A DNA stretch of 64,000 nucleotides from Clostridia bacterium (GTDB lineage Bacteria > Bacillota > Clostridia > Oscillospirales > CAG-272): contig JAFUNJ010000010.1 in NCBI GenBank assembly GCA_017482355.1, positions 310,001 through 374,000 on the forward strand, written 5' to 3'. A program made the position numbers and the translations under genes. The notes below the pieces were generated by a model. It had not been told where the DNA came from. It saw only the letters and a list, made by a program, of their open reading frames with translations, and made no database searches. Positions 1-8,156 of this stretch are shown in pieces; the stretch's first letter is position 1; every line of letters starts with the position of its first letter.

Positions 1-37
1 GGAAGATCGAGGCGAATTTTTGCTTGTTTTTTGCCAC
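1..37 (-). CDS. 5' end of an unidentified gene (12 codons visible)
   Basis: The minus strand reads AAAGGAGACACCGAA followed by GTG and eleven further open codons (M-A-K-N-K-Q-K-F-A-S-I-F), then leaves the window. An AGGAG ribosome binding site 8 nt before the GTG supports a real start. A TATAAT-like -10 on the same strand lies near 78-83. Too little is visible for a function. The basic start (KNKQK) would fit a cytosolic N-terminus or the n-region before a membrane segment. Confidence 0.6.
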   Translation of the reverse strand, partial: MAKNKQKFASIF

Positions 38-149
38 TTCGGTGTCTCCTTTCGGTAAAGATAGTTATACATAGTATATTATATCATAATATTAGTAAGA
101 TTTCCATAGGTTTTGGAAAAATGTTGAAGATATTTGCGGACAAATTTCG

Positions 150-345
150 CCGTTACTTCCCTTTGGCGTACTGTTGCTTCGCAACCTACATCTCATCCCC
201 CGCCGGGGAAGGCAAGACAACGTTCCCGATATCCTCGGTAGGGGAGGGCAATCTCGGAACCCCCAAAGCTCATTTCATTCGCTTCGGGGAACCCCACGCG
301 CTCCTCCCGCGCGGGAACGATGTTACATCACGCCCTACAAAATAT
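150..345. repeat. intergenic dispersed repeat, mosaic of short palindromes
   Basis: This gene-free stretch holds motifs that recur elsewhere in the window: GGGGAAGGCAAGACAACGTT (compare 30330-30350), the AACCCCCAAAGCTCATTTC block (its reverse complement occurs near 20310-20345), and a GATGTTACATCACGCCCTAC end (relatives near 36560 and 42630). No coding sign is convincing. It looks like a non-autonomous dispersed repeat. The ORFs crossing it are antisense to or upstream of real genes. Confidence 0.5.
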
Positions 346-363
346 ATCAGGTACATTCATATC

Positions 364-394
364 AAAAAAGCCTCCGCCGAAGCGGAGGCTTTTA
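364..394 (-). terminator. terminator of the surface-protein gene
   Basis: On the minus strand an 8-bp-plus GC-rich stem (AAGCCTCCGC / GCGGAGGCTT, loop TTCG) is followed by six T, just after the stop codon at 408. Confidence 0.85.
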
Positions 395-407
395 TTTAAA
401 TCAATTA

Positions 408-1433
408 TTAACCGTTGCGGCGGCGCTTGGTGATAGCTACCTTACCGGTAACAGCAGCAACTGCTGCGGTACCGATGAGAGCGATGATAGAGATAGCGCC
501 GGTGTCAGGAGAAACGGTAGAACCGCCCTGACCGCCCTCGTTGCCTGTACCGGTGTTGCCTTCGTTACCTGTGCCCGAGCCGGAGCCGGTGTTAGTAGCT
601 TCTGCAACTGTGGTAGTTCCGAGCTTGATTATCTCGGTGTAGTCCTTGATGTCGTTACCGGTGGTGGTAAGCTCAAACGCGAACATAAGGAGATCACCCT
701 TCTTGAGCTCAACGGTACCTGTAAGAGTCTTAGTAGGATCAGCCGCGGTAGGAGAGAAGGTGTTGACAACTACGCCGTTTACACGAACGGTAGCGGTTGC
801 AGCAACTGCTGCACCGTTCTCGTCAGTGAATACCGCGCCGGTGATGATGGTGCTGTAATCATACTTGCCGTCAGCGGGAGCGGTAAATACAACCGCAGGA
901 TTATTCGTATCGTCAGTACCCATGGGGGTAACGACCATATAGGTCGAATCGTCACCACTGGCGATAGCAACACTTCTGTTCTCGCCGAGGGTCGACTTGA
1001 ACCAACGGTGCTGATAGTTTATGTACCAGCCACTCCAATCCGCGGGAACGGTTATAGCGGAAGCCGCCGCTCTGTTCTTTGCAGATTCAAGATAAGACAG
1101 GGGAGTTTTGTTGTTTACACCGCTTCCGAGAGCTGCAGAGGAAGCGCCGTTTCTAATGGTGCTGATATCGGAAAGATCTTCGAAGGAGGTGAGCTTCCAG
1201 TAATCCTTAACAGCAAGCTCCCAGCCGTTATCGTCGAAATTGCCGGTAGAAGTCCAGTTCATCGGGAGCGACCAAGGACCGGGGATCACGGGCTCGTTAC
1301 CTTCGTTGCCGGAGCCACCCTCATTGCCGGAGCCACCCTCATTGCCGGAGCTACCTTCGTTGCCGGAGCTGCCTTCGTTGCCGGAGCCCGAACCTGCAAC
1401 CTCTGCAACAACCACGTTACTGAGATTGAGCAC
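408..1433 (-). CDS. surface protein, C-terminal part (second repeat domain, GNEG linker, cell-wall anchor); separated by a frameshift from 1456-2145
   Basis: This 341-codon frame has no signal peptide or ribosome binding site and starts inside a linker. It contains a Ser-Gly-Asn-Glu-Gly repeat linker (codons about 14-46), then a roughly 200-residue domain. That domain matches the one encoded at 1456-2145: both have LPMNW, a TSFEDLSD block, an xxYINYxxRW block, NNPAVVF and GDLLMFAF. A second Gly/Asn/Glu linker follows, then SPDTG, a hydrophobic segment and KRRRNG. Its N-terminal residues align with the linker after domain 2 (both end VAEV/A..GSGSG). So this is the second half of one two-domain, wall-anchored protein whose frame is broken near 1456-1466. 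The domain function is unknown. The anchor resembles sortase substrates (LPxTG-like), although the motif is SPDTG. Confidence 0.75.
   Translation of the reverse strand: MLNLSNVVVAEVAGSGSGNEGSSGNEGSSGNEGGSGNEGGSGNEGNEPVIPGPWSLPMNWTSTGNFDDNGWELAVKDYWKLTSFEDLSDISTIRNGASSAALGSGVNNKTPLSYLESAKNRAAASAITVPADWSGWYINYQHRWFKSTLGENRSVAIASGDDSTYMVVTPMGTDDTNNPAVVFTAPADGKYDYSTIITGAVFTDENGAAVAATATVRVNGVVVNTFSPTAADPTKTLTGTVELKKGDLLMFAFELTTTGNDIKDYTEIIKLGTTTVAEATNTGSGSGTGNEGNTGTGNEGGQGGSTVSPDTGAISIIALIGTAAVAAVTGKVAITKRRRNG
1295..1392 (-). repeat. 18-bp tandem repeat encoding SGNEG(G/S) linker
   Basis: About five consecutive 18-bp units coding for S-G-N-E-G-G or S-G-N-E-G-S. They form the flexible linker between the two homologous surface domains and are a likely site of slippage and length variation. 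Confidence 0.8.
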
Positions 1434-1455
1434 GGGAGTGCTGTCAGCTACGACA

Positions 1456-2145
1456 TTAGTGGATCAACGTGAATGCGAACATAAGAAGGTCGCCCTGCGC
1501 GAGCTCTACGGTTCCGCTGATGGTCTCACCTGCAGCTACCGCAGTCTTGGTCGTAAGAGCAGTTCCGTTCTTTCTTACGGTTACTTCAACGTCTGCGCCC
1601 GTCATAACGAGTTTAACAACCTCGCTATAGCTGTAGTTACCTGCCTTGGGCGCGATGAATACTACGGCCGGGTTATTATTTTCGTCAACTCCGCCGTCAG
1701 ACCCCTTGTTAACGCAGCCGGGAAGAACCTTAATATAAGTAGAGTTATCGCCGTAGTCAAACGCCTTGTTCTGCCAGCGGGTACCGTAGTTTACGTACCA
1801 TCTGTCTGTCCAGCCGCTGGCACCCGACAAAATGTCTCTGTTGCTGTAGGTCTCGATGTAAGACTGAGGAGAGGTGGCGTTTTCCTTGCCGGAGATAGCA
1901 GCGGTCGAAGCCGCCCATCTCATCGTCGAAACGTCGGAAAGATCCTCAAAAGAGGTAAGACGCCAAATTCCGTCGCTCGTCTCTGCGATATCCCAGCCGT
2001 TTGCATCCTGCTTAATGCCGCGCGCCCAGTTCATGGGAAGCGTGTAAGTCGTGGGTTCTGCTGCGCTTACGCCCGTTACTGCAAGTGCGGAAAACACGGT
2101 TACGAGCATGAAGCATGCAACAAAAAGAGAAAAAATGCGTTTCAT
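1456..2145 (-). CDS. surface protein, N-terminal part (signal peptide and first repeat domain)
   Basis: ATG at 2145 follows AGGAGGAATAAAC. Residues 1-28 are a classical signal peptide (KR, hydrophobic core, VSAAE cleavage region). Residues 33-226 form a domain homologous to the one at 408-1433. The frame stops after FAFTLIH, exactly where domain 2 continues FAFELTTTG into a Gly-Ser-Gly linker. Skipping one base around 1456-1466 would fuse the two frames into a single protein of roughly 575 residues. Either a 1-nt insertion (sequencing error or mutation) or a +1 frameshift explains this. Without the shift the product would be a secreted, unanchored single-domain protein. The family is not recognised; an exported carbohydrate-binding or matrix role is only a guess. 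Confidence 0.8.
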   Translation of the reverse strand: MKRIFSLFVACFMLVTVFSALAVTGVSAAEPTTYTLPMNWARGIKQDANGWDIAETSDGIWRLTSFEDLSDVSTMRWAASTAAISGKENATSPQSYIETYSNRDILSGASGWTDRWYVNYGTRWQNKAFDYGDNSTYIKVLPGCVNKGSDGGVDENNNPAVVFIAPKAGNYSYSEVVKLVMTGADVEVTVRKNGTALTTKTAVAAGETISGTVELAQGDLLMFAFTLIH

Positions 2146-2238
2146 GTTTATTCCTCCTATATAAATAAAAATTTAGTTCAAACAGTTTCGTCAATAACAA
2201 AATGCATCCGTTTGACGGATGTTCTGCTTGACAATGTC

Positions 2239-2268
2239 ATTATATCAAGAAATTATGCACTTTGTCAA
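2239..2268 (-). promoter_or_regulatory. promoter of the surface-protein gene
   Basis: Minus strand TTGACA (2263-2268), 18-bp spacer, TATAAT (2239-2244). A CATCCGT/ACGGATG hairpin lies in the roughly 90-nt leader (about 2203-2221). Confidence 0.75.
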
Positions 2269-2452
2269 TATTTTTTTAAAACTTTTTTGTTATTTTGTTT
2301 ACTTTTTTCGCCATTTTTTACCCGTCATAGGAAGGTCTGCACAATGAGTGTGTCAAAGCGGTGTTGCTTTGTTTCGAAAATGGGAGGTCGAGGACGCCCG
2401 TACCTACAAATTAACGCAGAGGAGCTTCCTCAATTCAAGTGGTGAGGCAAAT

Positions 2453-2480
2453 AAAACGGCAGGCGTTTGCCTGCCGTTTT
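2453..2480 (-). terminator. terminator after the TIM-barrel isomerase gene
   Basis: Perfect hairpin AAACGGCAGGC / GCCTGCCGTTT immediately beyond the stop at 2487; the flanking A and T runs make it functional on the minus strand. Confidence 0.8.
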
Positions 2481-2486
2481 GGATCA

Positions 2487-3272
2487 TTAGACTGTGATTG
2501 GCTTACCTTCTGCGATCTCGTGAGCGTTGCGGACAAAGTCCTCGGGCTTACGGTCTCCGAAGCCGAGCTCGTACATCCATACGCCCTCGTAGCCGACTTC
2601 CTCGAGCGCACGATAAAGATCGTGCCATCTGATAAGTCCTACGCCGGGGAACCAATGCTTTTCGTTCGTGAAGTCGCAGTCGGAAATATGAGTCGTTGCG
2701 ATCTTATTTCCTACTTTATACGCGAAGTCTACCGGATCCTCGTAGAGAAGGTGGTTCGTGTCAAAGCAGCAACGGAGGTCTGGATGTGCCGAAAGAAGCT
2801 CGATTATATCCGAACTGTCTCTGCCGAGGCAGGTACGCGGCAAGCTCTCAACGCAGATCGTCGCGCCCTTTGTCTTTGCAAACTCGGCAAGACGCGCAAG
2901 TCCTTCCTTCGCACAAGCGATTCTTGCGGGGCGTTCTTCCTCCGTCATCGGCTCTGCCGACGGGTGGATGGTGAATTTCTTTATGCCTATTGCAGTCGCC
3001 TTTTCGATAAGCTCGGAGGCGAATTTGACGGTATAATCGACCTTGTTTACGTCTGATATGTCGATGATGTCAAAGGGCGAGAACGGAATGTGGTACGACC
3101 AGAGCTCAATACCCGTTTCAGCCGCTATTTTGCCAAGCTCCTCGTAGTTGATATTTTCGTAGCCGCCGACGGGGTACGACACCTCAACTGCGTCAAAGCC
3201 CGCCTTTTTGAGGGCTTCAAAGGTTTCCTTGTCGAGATTCATTCCCGACGTTGATTTTCCGATTCTGAACAT
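2487..3272 (-). CDS. sugar phosphate isomerase/epimerase family protein (xylose-isomerase-like TIM barrel)
   Basis: The 261-residue protein has the AP-endonuclease-2/xylose-isomerase-like TIM-barrel pattern: AVEVSYP in beta 1, WSYHIPF, FTIHPSAEP, ICVESLPRT with the metal-type Glu, CFDTNH with Asp and His, THISDCD, and WMYELGF at the end. Metal-ligand residues (E, D, H, E) are therefore present. The family isomerises or epimerises free sugars, inositols or sugar acids; the substrate cannot be told. The start was moved to the ATG at 3272 because AAAGGAG lies 7 nt before it; longer open sequence upstream is repeat DNA. It stands alone with its own promoter and terminator. Confidence 0.85.
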   Translation of the reverse strand: MFRIGKSTSGMNLDKETFEALKKAGFDAVEVSYPVGGYENINYEELGKIAAETGIELWSYHIPFSPFDIIDISDVNKVDYTVKFASELIEKATAIGIKKFTIHPSAEPMTEEERPARIACAKEGLARLAEFAKTKGATICVESLPRTCLGRDSSDIIELLSAHPDLRCCFDTNHLLYEDPVDFAYKVGNKIATTHISDCDFTNEKHWFPGVGLIRWHDLYRALEEVGYEGVWMYELGFGDRKPEDFVRNAHEIAEGKPITV

Positions 3273-3306
3273 AGTTTTTCTCCTTTTGATATTTATATTT
3301 TCAGCG

Positions 3307-3335
3307 TTTATATCGCACAACCAAATGTTGTCCAA
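3307..3335 (-). promoter_or_regulatory. promoter of the TIM-barrel isomerase gene
   Basis: Minus strand TTGGAC (3330-3335), 17 bp, TATAAA (3307-3312), about 35 nt before the start codon. Confidence 0.6.
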
Positions 3336-3349
3336 CGATGTCACATAAT

Positions 3350-3620
3350 ACCTTCTCCTGAGTGAGAAGGGGGATCGCGAAGTGGTGGATGAGGAGTATG
3401 TTCCCTTTTTTAGACACCTCATCCGTCCGAGGTTTACCTCTTAGACACCTTCTCCCGCTGGAGAAGGCAAGACGACGTGGCGCGTCTTCCTTAAATCGAA
3501 AGGGGTTTCCAAAGGGGAAAACGTGTAAAAATTGCGGCTGCAATTTTTGTCGGTTGTCCCCTTGGCGTGTTTTCTTTTGCGAGCTTTTATTTGCACGAGC
3601 AAAGAAATGCGGAAGGATTT
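3350..3620. repeat. dispersed palindromic repeats (CCTTCTCC family plus a composite block)
   Basis: 3350-3470 is bounded by inverted CCTTCTCC.../...GGAGAAGG arms and contains GTGGATGAGG and CACCTCATCC in inverted orientation. Relatives lie at 33759-33912 and 36501-36628. 3493-3526 carries a block (AATCGAAAGGGGTTTCC and the following AAAGGGGAAAACGTGT) found identically at 30419-30453. No gene is supported in this 350-bp gap. Confidence 0.75.
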
Positions 3621-4381
3621 TACCCTATTAAGGTATCAAAGACGAGCATAAAGCAGAAGCCGAGGATCAGCGCGTAGGTCGCGCCGCGCTCACTTCCGTG
3701 CGAATGTGTTTCGGGGATCATTTCGTCGCTTATGACGTAGAGCATCGTGCCTCCTGCAAAAGCGAGAGCAAACGGCAGAATCGCCGTTGAGACCGTTATC
3801 GCAAGGTAGCCGAGAAGCGTTCCGATAACCTCGATGACACCAGTCATCACCGCTATAAACAGCGTTTTCCCCGGCTTCATTCCCGCCGCGAGCATCGGCC
3901 CGATTATGACCATGCCCTCGGGAATATTCTGAAGCGCGATCGCCGCCGCGATAGAAATTGCATGAGAGGTATCTCCCGAGCCGAAGCCGACGCCTGCCGC
4001 GATTCCCTCGGGGAAATTATGTATCGCTATCGCAAGAACGAAGAGAAGCACCTTGTGCAGCCGTGCCTGCGAGTCGGGGTGAAGCTCCTCGTAGCCCGAG
4101 CCGCCGAGCTTGTGAAGATGCGGCGTCAGCTTATCTATTAAATTTATACACAGTGCGCCGCAAAAAAGCCCCGCGACAGTCACGATAAGACCGTATTTTC
4201 CGCCCTTTTCGACCGACGGAAGTATAAGTCCGATCACCGCCGCAGAAAGCATTACTCCTGCCGCAAACGACAGGACTATATCGCTGAATTTGTGTGTTGT
4301 TTTCTTGAATATGAATCCCAAAAGTGCGCCGATGACCGACGCTCCGCCGACTCCTATGGCGGTTAACAGTATCATTGTCAT
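3620..4381 (-). CDS. ZIP family divalent metal (zinc/iron) transporter
   Basis: A 253-residue polytopic membrane protein with about eight hydrophobic segments and both ZIP signatures. HNFPEGIAAG (residues about 141-150) and QNIPEGMVI (about 176-184) lie in the two metal-binding helices. The acidic/His loop near ELHPDSQ fits the cytoplasmic variable loop. ZIP proteins move Zn2+, Fe2+ or Mn2+ into the cytosol; the length matches the bacterial ZupT/GufA-like group. GGAG lies 6 nt before the ATG at 4381. A second Met two codons later is possible but is spaced worse. No Fur- or Zur-like operator was recognised. Confidence 0.9.
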   Translation of the reverse strand: MTMILLTAIGVGGASVIGALLGFIFKKTTHKFSDIVLSFAAGVMLSAAVIGLILPSVEKGGKYGLIVTVAGLFCGALCINLIDKLTPHLHKLGGSGYEELHPDSQARLHKVLLFVLAIAIHNFPEGIAAGVGFGSGDTSHAISIAAAIALQNIPEGMVIIGPMLAAGMKPGKTLFIAVMTGVIEVIGTLLGYLAITVSTAILPFALAFAGGTMLYVISDEMIPETHSHGSERGATYALILGFCFMLVFDTLIG

Positions 4382-4415
4382 TTTTTTCTCCGTGATACTC
4401 TTTCTTTACGACGCC

Positions 4416-4444
4416 ATTATATCACACGCGCTGACGGTTGTAAA
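4416..4444 (-). promoter_or_regulatory. promoter of the ZIP transporter gene
   Basis: Minus strand TTTACA (4439-4444), 17 bp, TATAAT (4416-4421). Confidence 0.7.
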
Positions 4445-4530
4445 GCGGATAGGAAAATTTTTCGTCATTTTTTACAATGAGCGAGCACGTGGAAAAGCGC
4501 AAGTTTTCTCATTTTTTGTTTTAATTCCTA

Positions 4531-4559
4531 TTGCATTGCGGCAAAAAAAGAATTATAAT
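4531..4559 (+). promoter_or_regulatory. promoter of the GMP synthase gene
   Basis: TTGCAT (4531-4536), 17 bp, TATAAT (4554-4559). The leader is only about 25 nt, leaving no room for a purine riboswitch downstream of this promoter. Confidence 0.75.
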
Positions 4560-4588
4560 ATTCATATACTTTCTTTTCGGAGGAATTT

Positions 4589-5569
4589 ATGGAAAAAATC
4601 GTACGTCCAAGCTCTATGGAGCGTATAACTAATTTCGGGCTTGCAAACAAGTTCATTGACGAGCAGGTCGACCTCATTCGCAAGCAGGTCGGAGATAAGA
4701 AGGTTCTTCTTGCGCTTTCGGGCGGAGTTGACAGTTCCGTCGTTGCCGCGCTTCTCATTAAGGCGATCGGCAAACAGCTCGTCTGCGTTCACGTCAATCA
4801 CGGTCTTATGAGAAAGGGCGAAAGCGAGCAGGTCATCGAGGTCTTCGGTGAGGCGCTTGATGCGAATCTCGTTTACGTTGACGCGACCGACCGCTTCCTT
4901 GATCTCCTTAAGGACGTAAGCGATCCCGAAAAGAAGAGAAAGATAATCGGAAACGAATTTATCAAGGTATTCGACGAGGAATCGGCAAAGCTCGACGGAA
5001 TCTCCTTCCTCGCGCAGGGTACTATTTACCCCGACATTCTCGAAAGTGACGGCGTTAAAGCGCATCACAACGTAGGCGGACTTCCCGAGGACATGGAAAT
5101 GTCGCTTGTTGAGCCGCTTGCGCTCCTTTACAAGGACGAGGTAAGAGTCGTCGGCGAGGCGCTCGGTCTTCCGCACGCAATGGTATACCGTCAGCCCTTC
5201 CCCGGACCGGGTCTCGGCGTCCGTTGCCTCGGTGCTATCACCCGTGACCGTCTCCACGCGCTCCGCGAGGCAGATGCAATTCTCCGCGAGGAGTTTGACA
5301 ACTGCGGTCTCAGCGAGAAGGTTTGGCAGTATTTTATCGCAGTTCCCGATTTCAAGAGCGTCGGCGTTCGTGACAGCAAGCGTTACGAGGGTTGGCCTGC
5401 GATCATCCGCGCCGTTAACACCACCGACGCGATGACTGCGACTATCGAGGAAATTCCTTACGCGGTTCTTCACAAGATCACAAACCGCATCACCGCGGAA
5501 GTTGAGGGAATCAACAGAGTTCTCCTTGATCTGACGCCGAAACCTGTTGGCACTATCGAGTGGGAATGA
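4589..5569 (+). CDS. guaA: GMP synthase, ATP-pyrophosphatase subunit only (no glutaminase domain)
   Basis: This 326-residue protein matches the C-terminal two thirds of GuaA, which converts XMP to GMP with ATP and ammonia. The PP-loop SGGVDSS is at residues 44-50. HHNVGGLPEDM, RQPFPGPGLG, the dimerisation domain and the canonical C-terminus VGTIEWE are all intact. Bacterial GuaA usually has about 510-525 residues with an N-terminal class I glutamine amidotransferase. That domain is absent here, and the GGAGG ribosome binding site directly precedes this short form. The upstream DNA is a promoter, not a lost 5' end. It therefore resembles archaeal-type split GMP synthase (GuaAb), needing a separate amidotransferase subunit or free ammonia. 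Confidence 0.92.
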   Translation: MEKIVRPSSMERITNFGLANKFIDEQVDLIRKQVGDKKVLLALSGGVDSSVVAALLIKAIGKQLVCVHVNHGLMRKGESEQVIEVFGEALDANLVYVDATDRFLDLLKDVSDPEKKRKIIGNEFIKVFDEESAKLDGISFLAQGTIYPDILESDGVKAHHNVGGLPEDMEMSLVEPLALLYKDEVRVVGEALGLPHAMVYRQPFPGPGLGVRCLGAITRDRLHALREADAILREEFDNCGLSEKVWQYFIAVPDFKSVGVRDSKRYEGWPAIIRAVNTTDAMTATIEEIPYAVLHKITNRITAEVEGINRVLLDLTPKPVGTIEWE

Positions 5570-5633
5570 GCATAACCGGTAACCGCAACGAAGCCGCCGC
5601 ATAATTATAAACACAACAGAAAGGTGTTCACCC

Positions 5634-6587
5634 ATGAAGCTTTTGAAAAACAAAAGAGAAATGTGTTTACTGATTCTCGTCAGCTTACTTTTGTTGGGGG
5701 TAATTGGCAACTCTCACGTTCATAACCGCCGCGCAAAAGCCGAATACAACGATCTGTCCGCACGGCTTGATGCGATAAATGATCTGCTCGTGGAATCCGA
5801 CGGCAAATCGGATACTCTTCTCGCGAAACGAGACTATTCCTTTGACTATTCATGGACGAAAGCTTCTCCGCTGATCGCTCACGCCTTCGGCGCCATTGAC
5901 GGCATCACCTATACCAACTCGCTTGAGGCGTTTGAATACAATTATTCTCTCGGTCATCGGATCTTTGAAGTGGATTTTGACGTAACCGACGAGGGCGTGC
6001 TGATCCTGGCTCACGACGAAGCCAGTTGGCGCCTTGAAACCGGTGTGTCAAACGACGTTCCTTACACCTATGAAAACTACATAAACACTCCGCTGTACGA
6101 TAAGTACACGAGTCTAGATTATCAGGATCTTTTGCAGCTGATGGTCGAATATCCCGATATCTACATTGTCACCGATACAAAGTATTATGATGAAACTACG
6201 GTATATTTACAGTTTTCTCAGCTCGTAAGGAAGGCAAACGCCATTGATCCAAAGCTGCTCAACCGTATCATTCCGCAGATCTACTGCGAGCAAATGTTGG
6301 ATTGGGTAATGGACGTACATCCCTTCCGTTCCGTAATATACACGCTATATGCAGACCCGTCCTGGACTTTGGATACGGTTTATAATTTCGCGCTGAATAC
6401 CGGCGTTAAATGCGTTACTTTTCATTATACCGCCGCCACGGCTGAACGGATCGGGCATTGGAGCCAAGCGGGTATCATAATCGGTGCCCACACGAACAAC
6501 GACCGGACCGAAACCCAAGCATTGTTTGACGCGGGCGTTGACGTGGTGTATACCGACTTTCTGATTCCCGATCAATTTGGCACTTGA
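5634..6587 (+). CDS. membrane-anchored glycerophosphodiester phosphodiesterase family protein
   Basis: 317 residues: a single N-terminal hydrophobic segment (about 11-26) acting as anchor or signal, a short helical linker, then a GDPD TIM barrel from about residue 79. Visible catalytic-type residues are H83 (in AHAFGAIDG), E112 and D114 (in EVDFDV) and H127 (in LAHDE). This is the usual H...ExD...H set, with HAFG replacing the textbook HRG. Family members hydrolyse glycerophosphodiesters to glycerol 3-phosphate and alcohol outside the membrane; phosphoglycan substrates are also known. It follows guaA by 64 bp without an obvious terminator between, and a shared bidirectional terminator lies after it. 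Confidence 0.85.
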   Translation: MKLLKNKREMCLLILVSLLLLGVIGNSHVHNRRAKAEYNDLSARLDAINDLLVESDGKSDTLLAKRDYSFDYSWTKASPLIAHAFGAIDGITYTNSLEAFEYNYSLGHRIFEVDFDVTDEGVLILAHDEASWRLETGVSNDVPYTYENYINTPLYDKYTSLDYQDLLQLMVEYPDIYIVTDTKYYDETTVYLQFSQLVRKANAIDPKLLNRIIPQIYCEQMLDWVMDVHPFRSVIYTLYADPSWTLDTVYNFALNTGVKCVTFHYTAATAERIGHWSQAGIIIGAHTNNDRTETQALFDAGVDVVYTDFLIPDQFGT

Positions 6588-6690
6588 TGTCCGTTGCATG
6601 CTTGTCGAAGCGCATCTGAACGCGCCCGATCTCAATGGATTTTACGATTCTCGTTTTGCTATTGACAGCAATATGACAGCAAAAAACATG

Positions 6691-6724
6691 AGATGCTCTG
6701 CTTTTACGGCAGAGCATCTTTTGA
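6691..6724. terminator. bidirectional terminator between converging genes
   Basis: AGATGCTCTGC / GCAGAGCATCT stem with a TTTT tail on the plus strand and an A run upstream for the minus strand. It separates the GDPD gene from the SGNH gene. Confidence 0.85.
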
Positions 6725-6743
6725 TTTATATTTTTTGCAGGGG

Positions 6744-8036
6744 TTAAATACAGAAGGTCTTGACCATATTGCGGTATACTGCGTCTGCGATCTGAAGATA
6801 GCCCTCCGTCGAAGGATGAACGCCGTTCGTTCCTATCATTTCAGTCACCTTGCTTCTTGTATTCACGGGCTTTTCAGTGTACGGCATATTATATTCGCTG
6901 TCAAACTGTCCCGAAATATTGATGAATTCAAGAAAATCGCGATACGCCTCTTCATTCGCCCATTCCTCATAACAGCGATTCAGCGCAAACACGAATTTAG
7001 TCAGACCGTAATCATCGCTGTACGGAAGCTCCGCACCGTTGTTTGCTCCGTTGCCTCCCGTTAATGAGGGAACCTGCACGCCCATGATCTTGATCTTTGC
7101 CTTCGGATACTGCTTATGCAGGGCGTCAACGAAGACCTTTCCCTGCTCAACGATGCTCGGTCCGAATTCCCACGGCTTTAGGTGATCGCTCCAAAGACCG
7201 TTCCACGTCAGCAAAATGTAAACAGCGTCTATCGACGGCACGTTCAGCTTCTTGCAATAATCGACAAAATCAAGTCCGCCCGTTTCGTCGCTCCAAAAAG
7301 GATTCGATATTTCATATGAGGATTCAATAACGGTAATGGGATCCGCATTCTTCGCATTTTTCGCGTGCGAGATCACACTTCCCGCGTTGGGCTTCGGGTT
7401 TTCGTGCGTTACCCTGTTGAATTTCAGGCGGTCGGGTTCGATGGTTTCAAGCTGCCACAGGTTACCGTCCTCGTCAGCCCACGTCGAGTGCTGATCGTCC
7501 GCCGTTTTGTTATGTTCGCACTCAATCCACACTGCCGCAAAGCGTTCTCTTCCTCTGATGATATAGGTTCCCCACGTCCATCCGCCGTAGCCCTCGTATC
7601 CCGTCTTTCCAAGCTTTTTGCTGCCTATAAAGCGGAAGCCGGTTAGACCCAGTCCGCAAGGCGTGCCGTCCGTTGCCGTCAGTCGGCGGTGGGCTTCGTT
7701 CGGCCAAATGCCGCCTGCCGTGAGAGAGTCTCCCATACAGAGGATATTAACTTCTTTTTCGGGCGACTTCTTTGGCTCGTGTACGTAAAGCATCGTCTTG
7801 CCCGAGGCAAGGATCGTCTTATCGTTATCATACACCGTGACTGTAAGCTTATGAGTACCCTCTTTTTCGGGTGTAAACTCAAAATATCTGGGATAATTGT
7901 GTCCCTTTTCGCACACTGCCATAATATCGTACATATAGGGATTTGCCGCCTCAATTATTCCTCTGAAGAAGAGCTGGAAGGTGTCTCCCACCACCAGGTC
8001 AAATTTTTCGGGTAATACCACTTTTACGTTTTGCAT
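6744..8036 (-). CDS. SGNH/GDSL hydrolase family protein
   Basis: 430 residues. An N-terminal beta-rich domain (about 1-90, with FTPEKEGTHKLTVTVYD typical of an Ig-like fold) precedes an SGNH esterase domain that starts at CMGDSLTAGG with the catalytic Ser. A Gly/Asn region follows (LTWNGLWSD), and the terminal block HPSTEGYLQIADAV carries the catalytic His. No signal peptide is seen, so it is probably cytosolic. Such enzymes deacylate carbohydrates or lipids; the substrate is unknown. It stands alone, and AAAGGG precedes the start. No convincing promoter was found. Confidence 0.85.
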   Translation of the reverse strand: MQNVKVVLPEKFDLVVGDTFQLFFRGIIEAANPYMYDIMAVCEKGHNYPRYFEFTPEKEGTHKLTVTVYDNDKTILASGKTMLYVHEPKKSPEKEVNILCMGDSLTAGGIWPNEAHRRLTATDGTPCGLGLTGFRFIGSKKLGKTGYEGYGGWTWGTYIIRGRERFAAVWIECEHNKTADDQHSTWADEDGNLWQLETIEPDRLKFNRVTHENPKPNAGSVISHAKNAKNADPITVIESSYEISNPFWSDETGGLDFVDYCKKLNVPSIDAVYILLTWNGLWSDHLKPWEFGPSIVEQGKVFVDALHKQYPKAKIKIMGVQVPSLTGGNGANNGAELPYSDDYGLTKFVFALNRCYEEWANEEAYRDFLEFINISGQFDSEYNMPYTEKPVNTRSKVTEMIGTNGVHPSTEGYLQIADAVYRNMVKTFCI

Positions 8037-8156
8037 ATTCCGTTGCCCTTTCTCAAAGCCATCTTGTGTGATAAGTTTAACATATTTTCTCCTACAAGTA
8101 AATATCTTTAAGAAGTTTTTGTAAGCAAAAAGCAGGCGGAAATTTCAGAAAAACCA

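Noticed and set aside
174-2445. Long plus-strand frames (432 and 401 codons) opposite the surface protein
   Set aside because: Their repeats (LPSLPEP type) are the complement of the GNEG linker; no signal, no ribosome binding site, and the minus strand has a signal peptide and promoter.
4440-4588. Purine riboswitch before the GMP synthase gene
   Set aside because: The promoter leaves only about 25 nt of leader, too short for an aptamer, and no conserved junction was seen.
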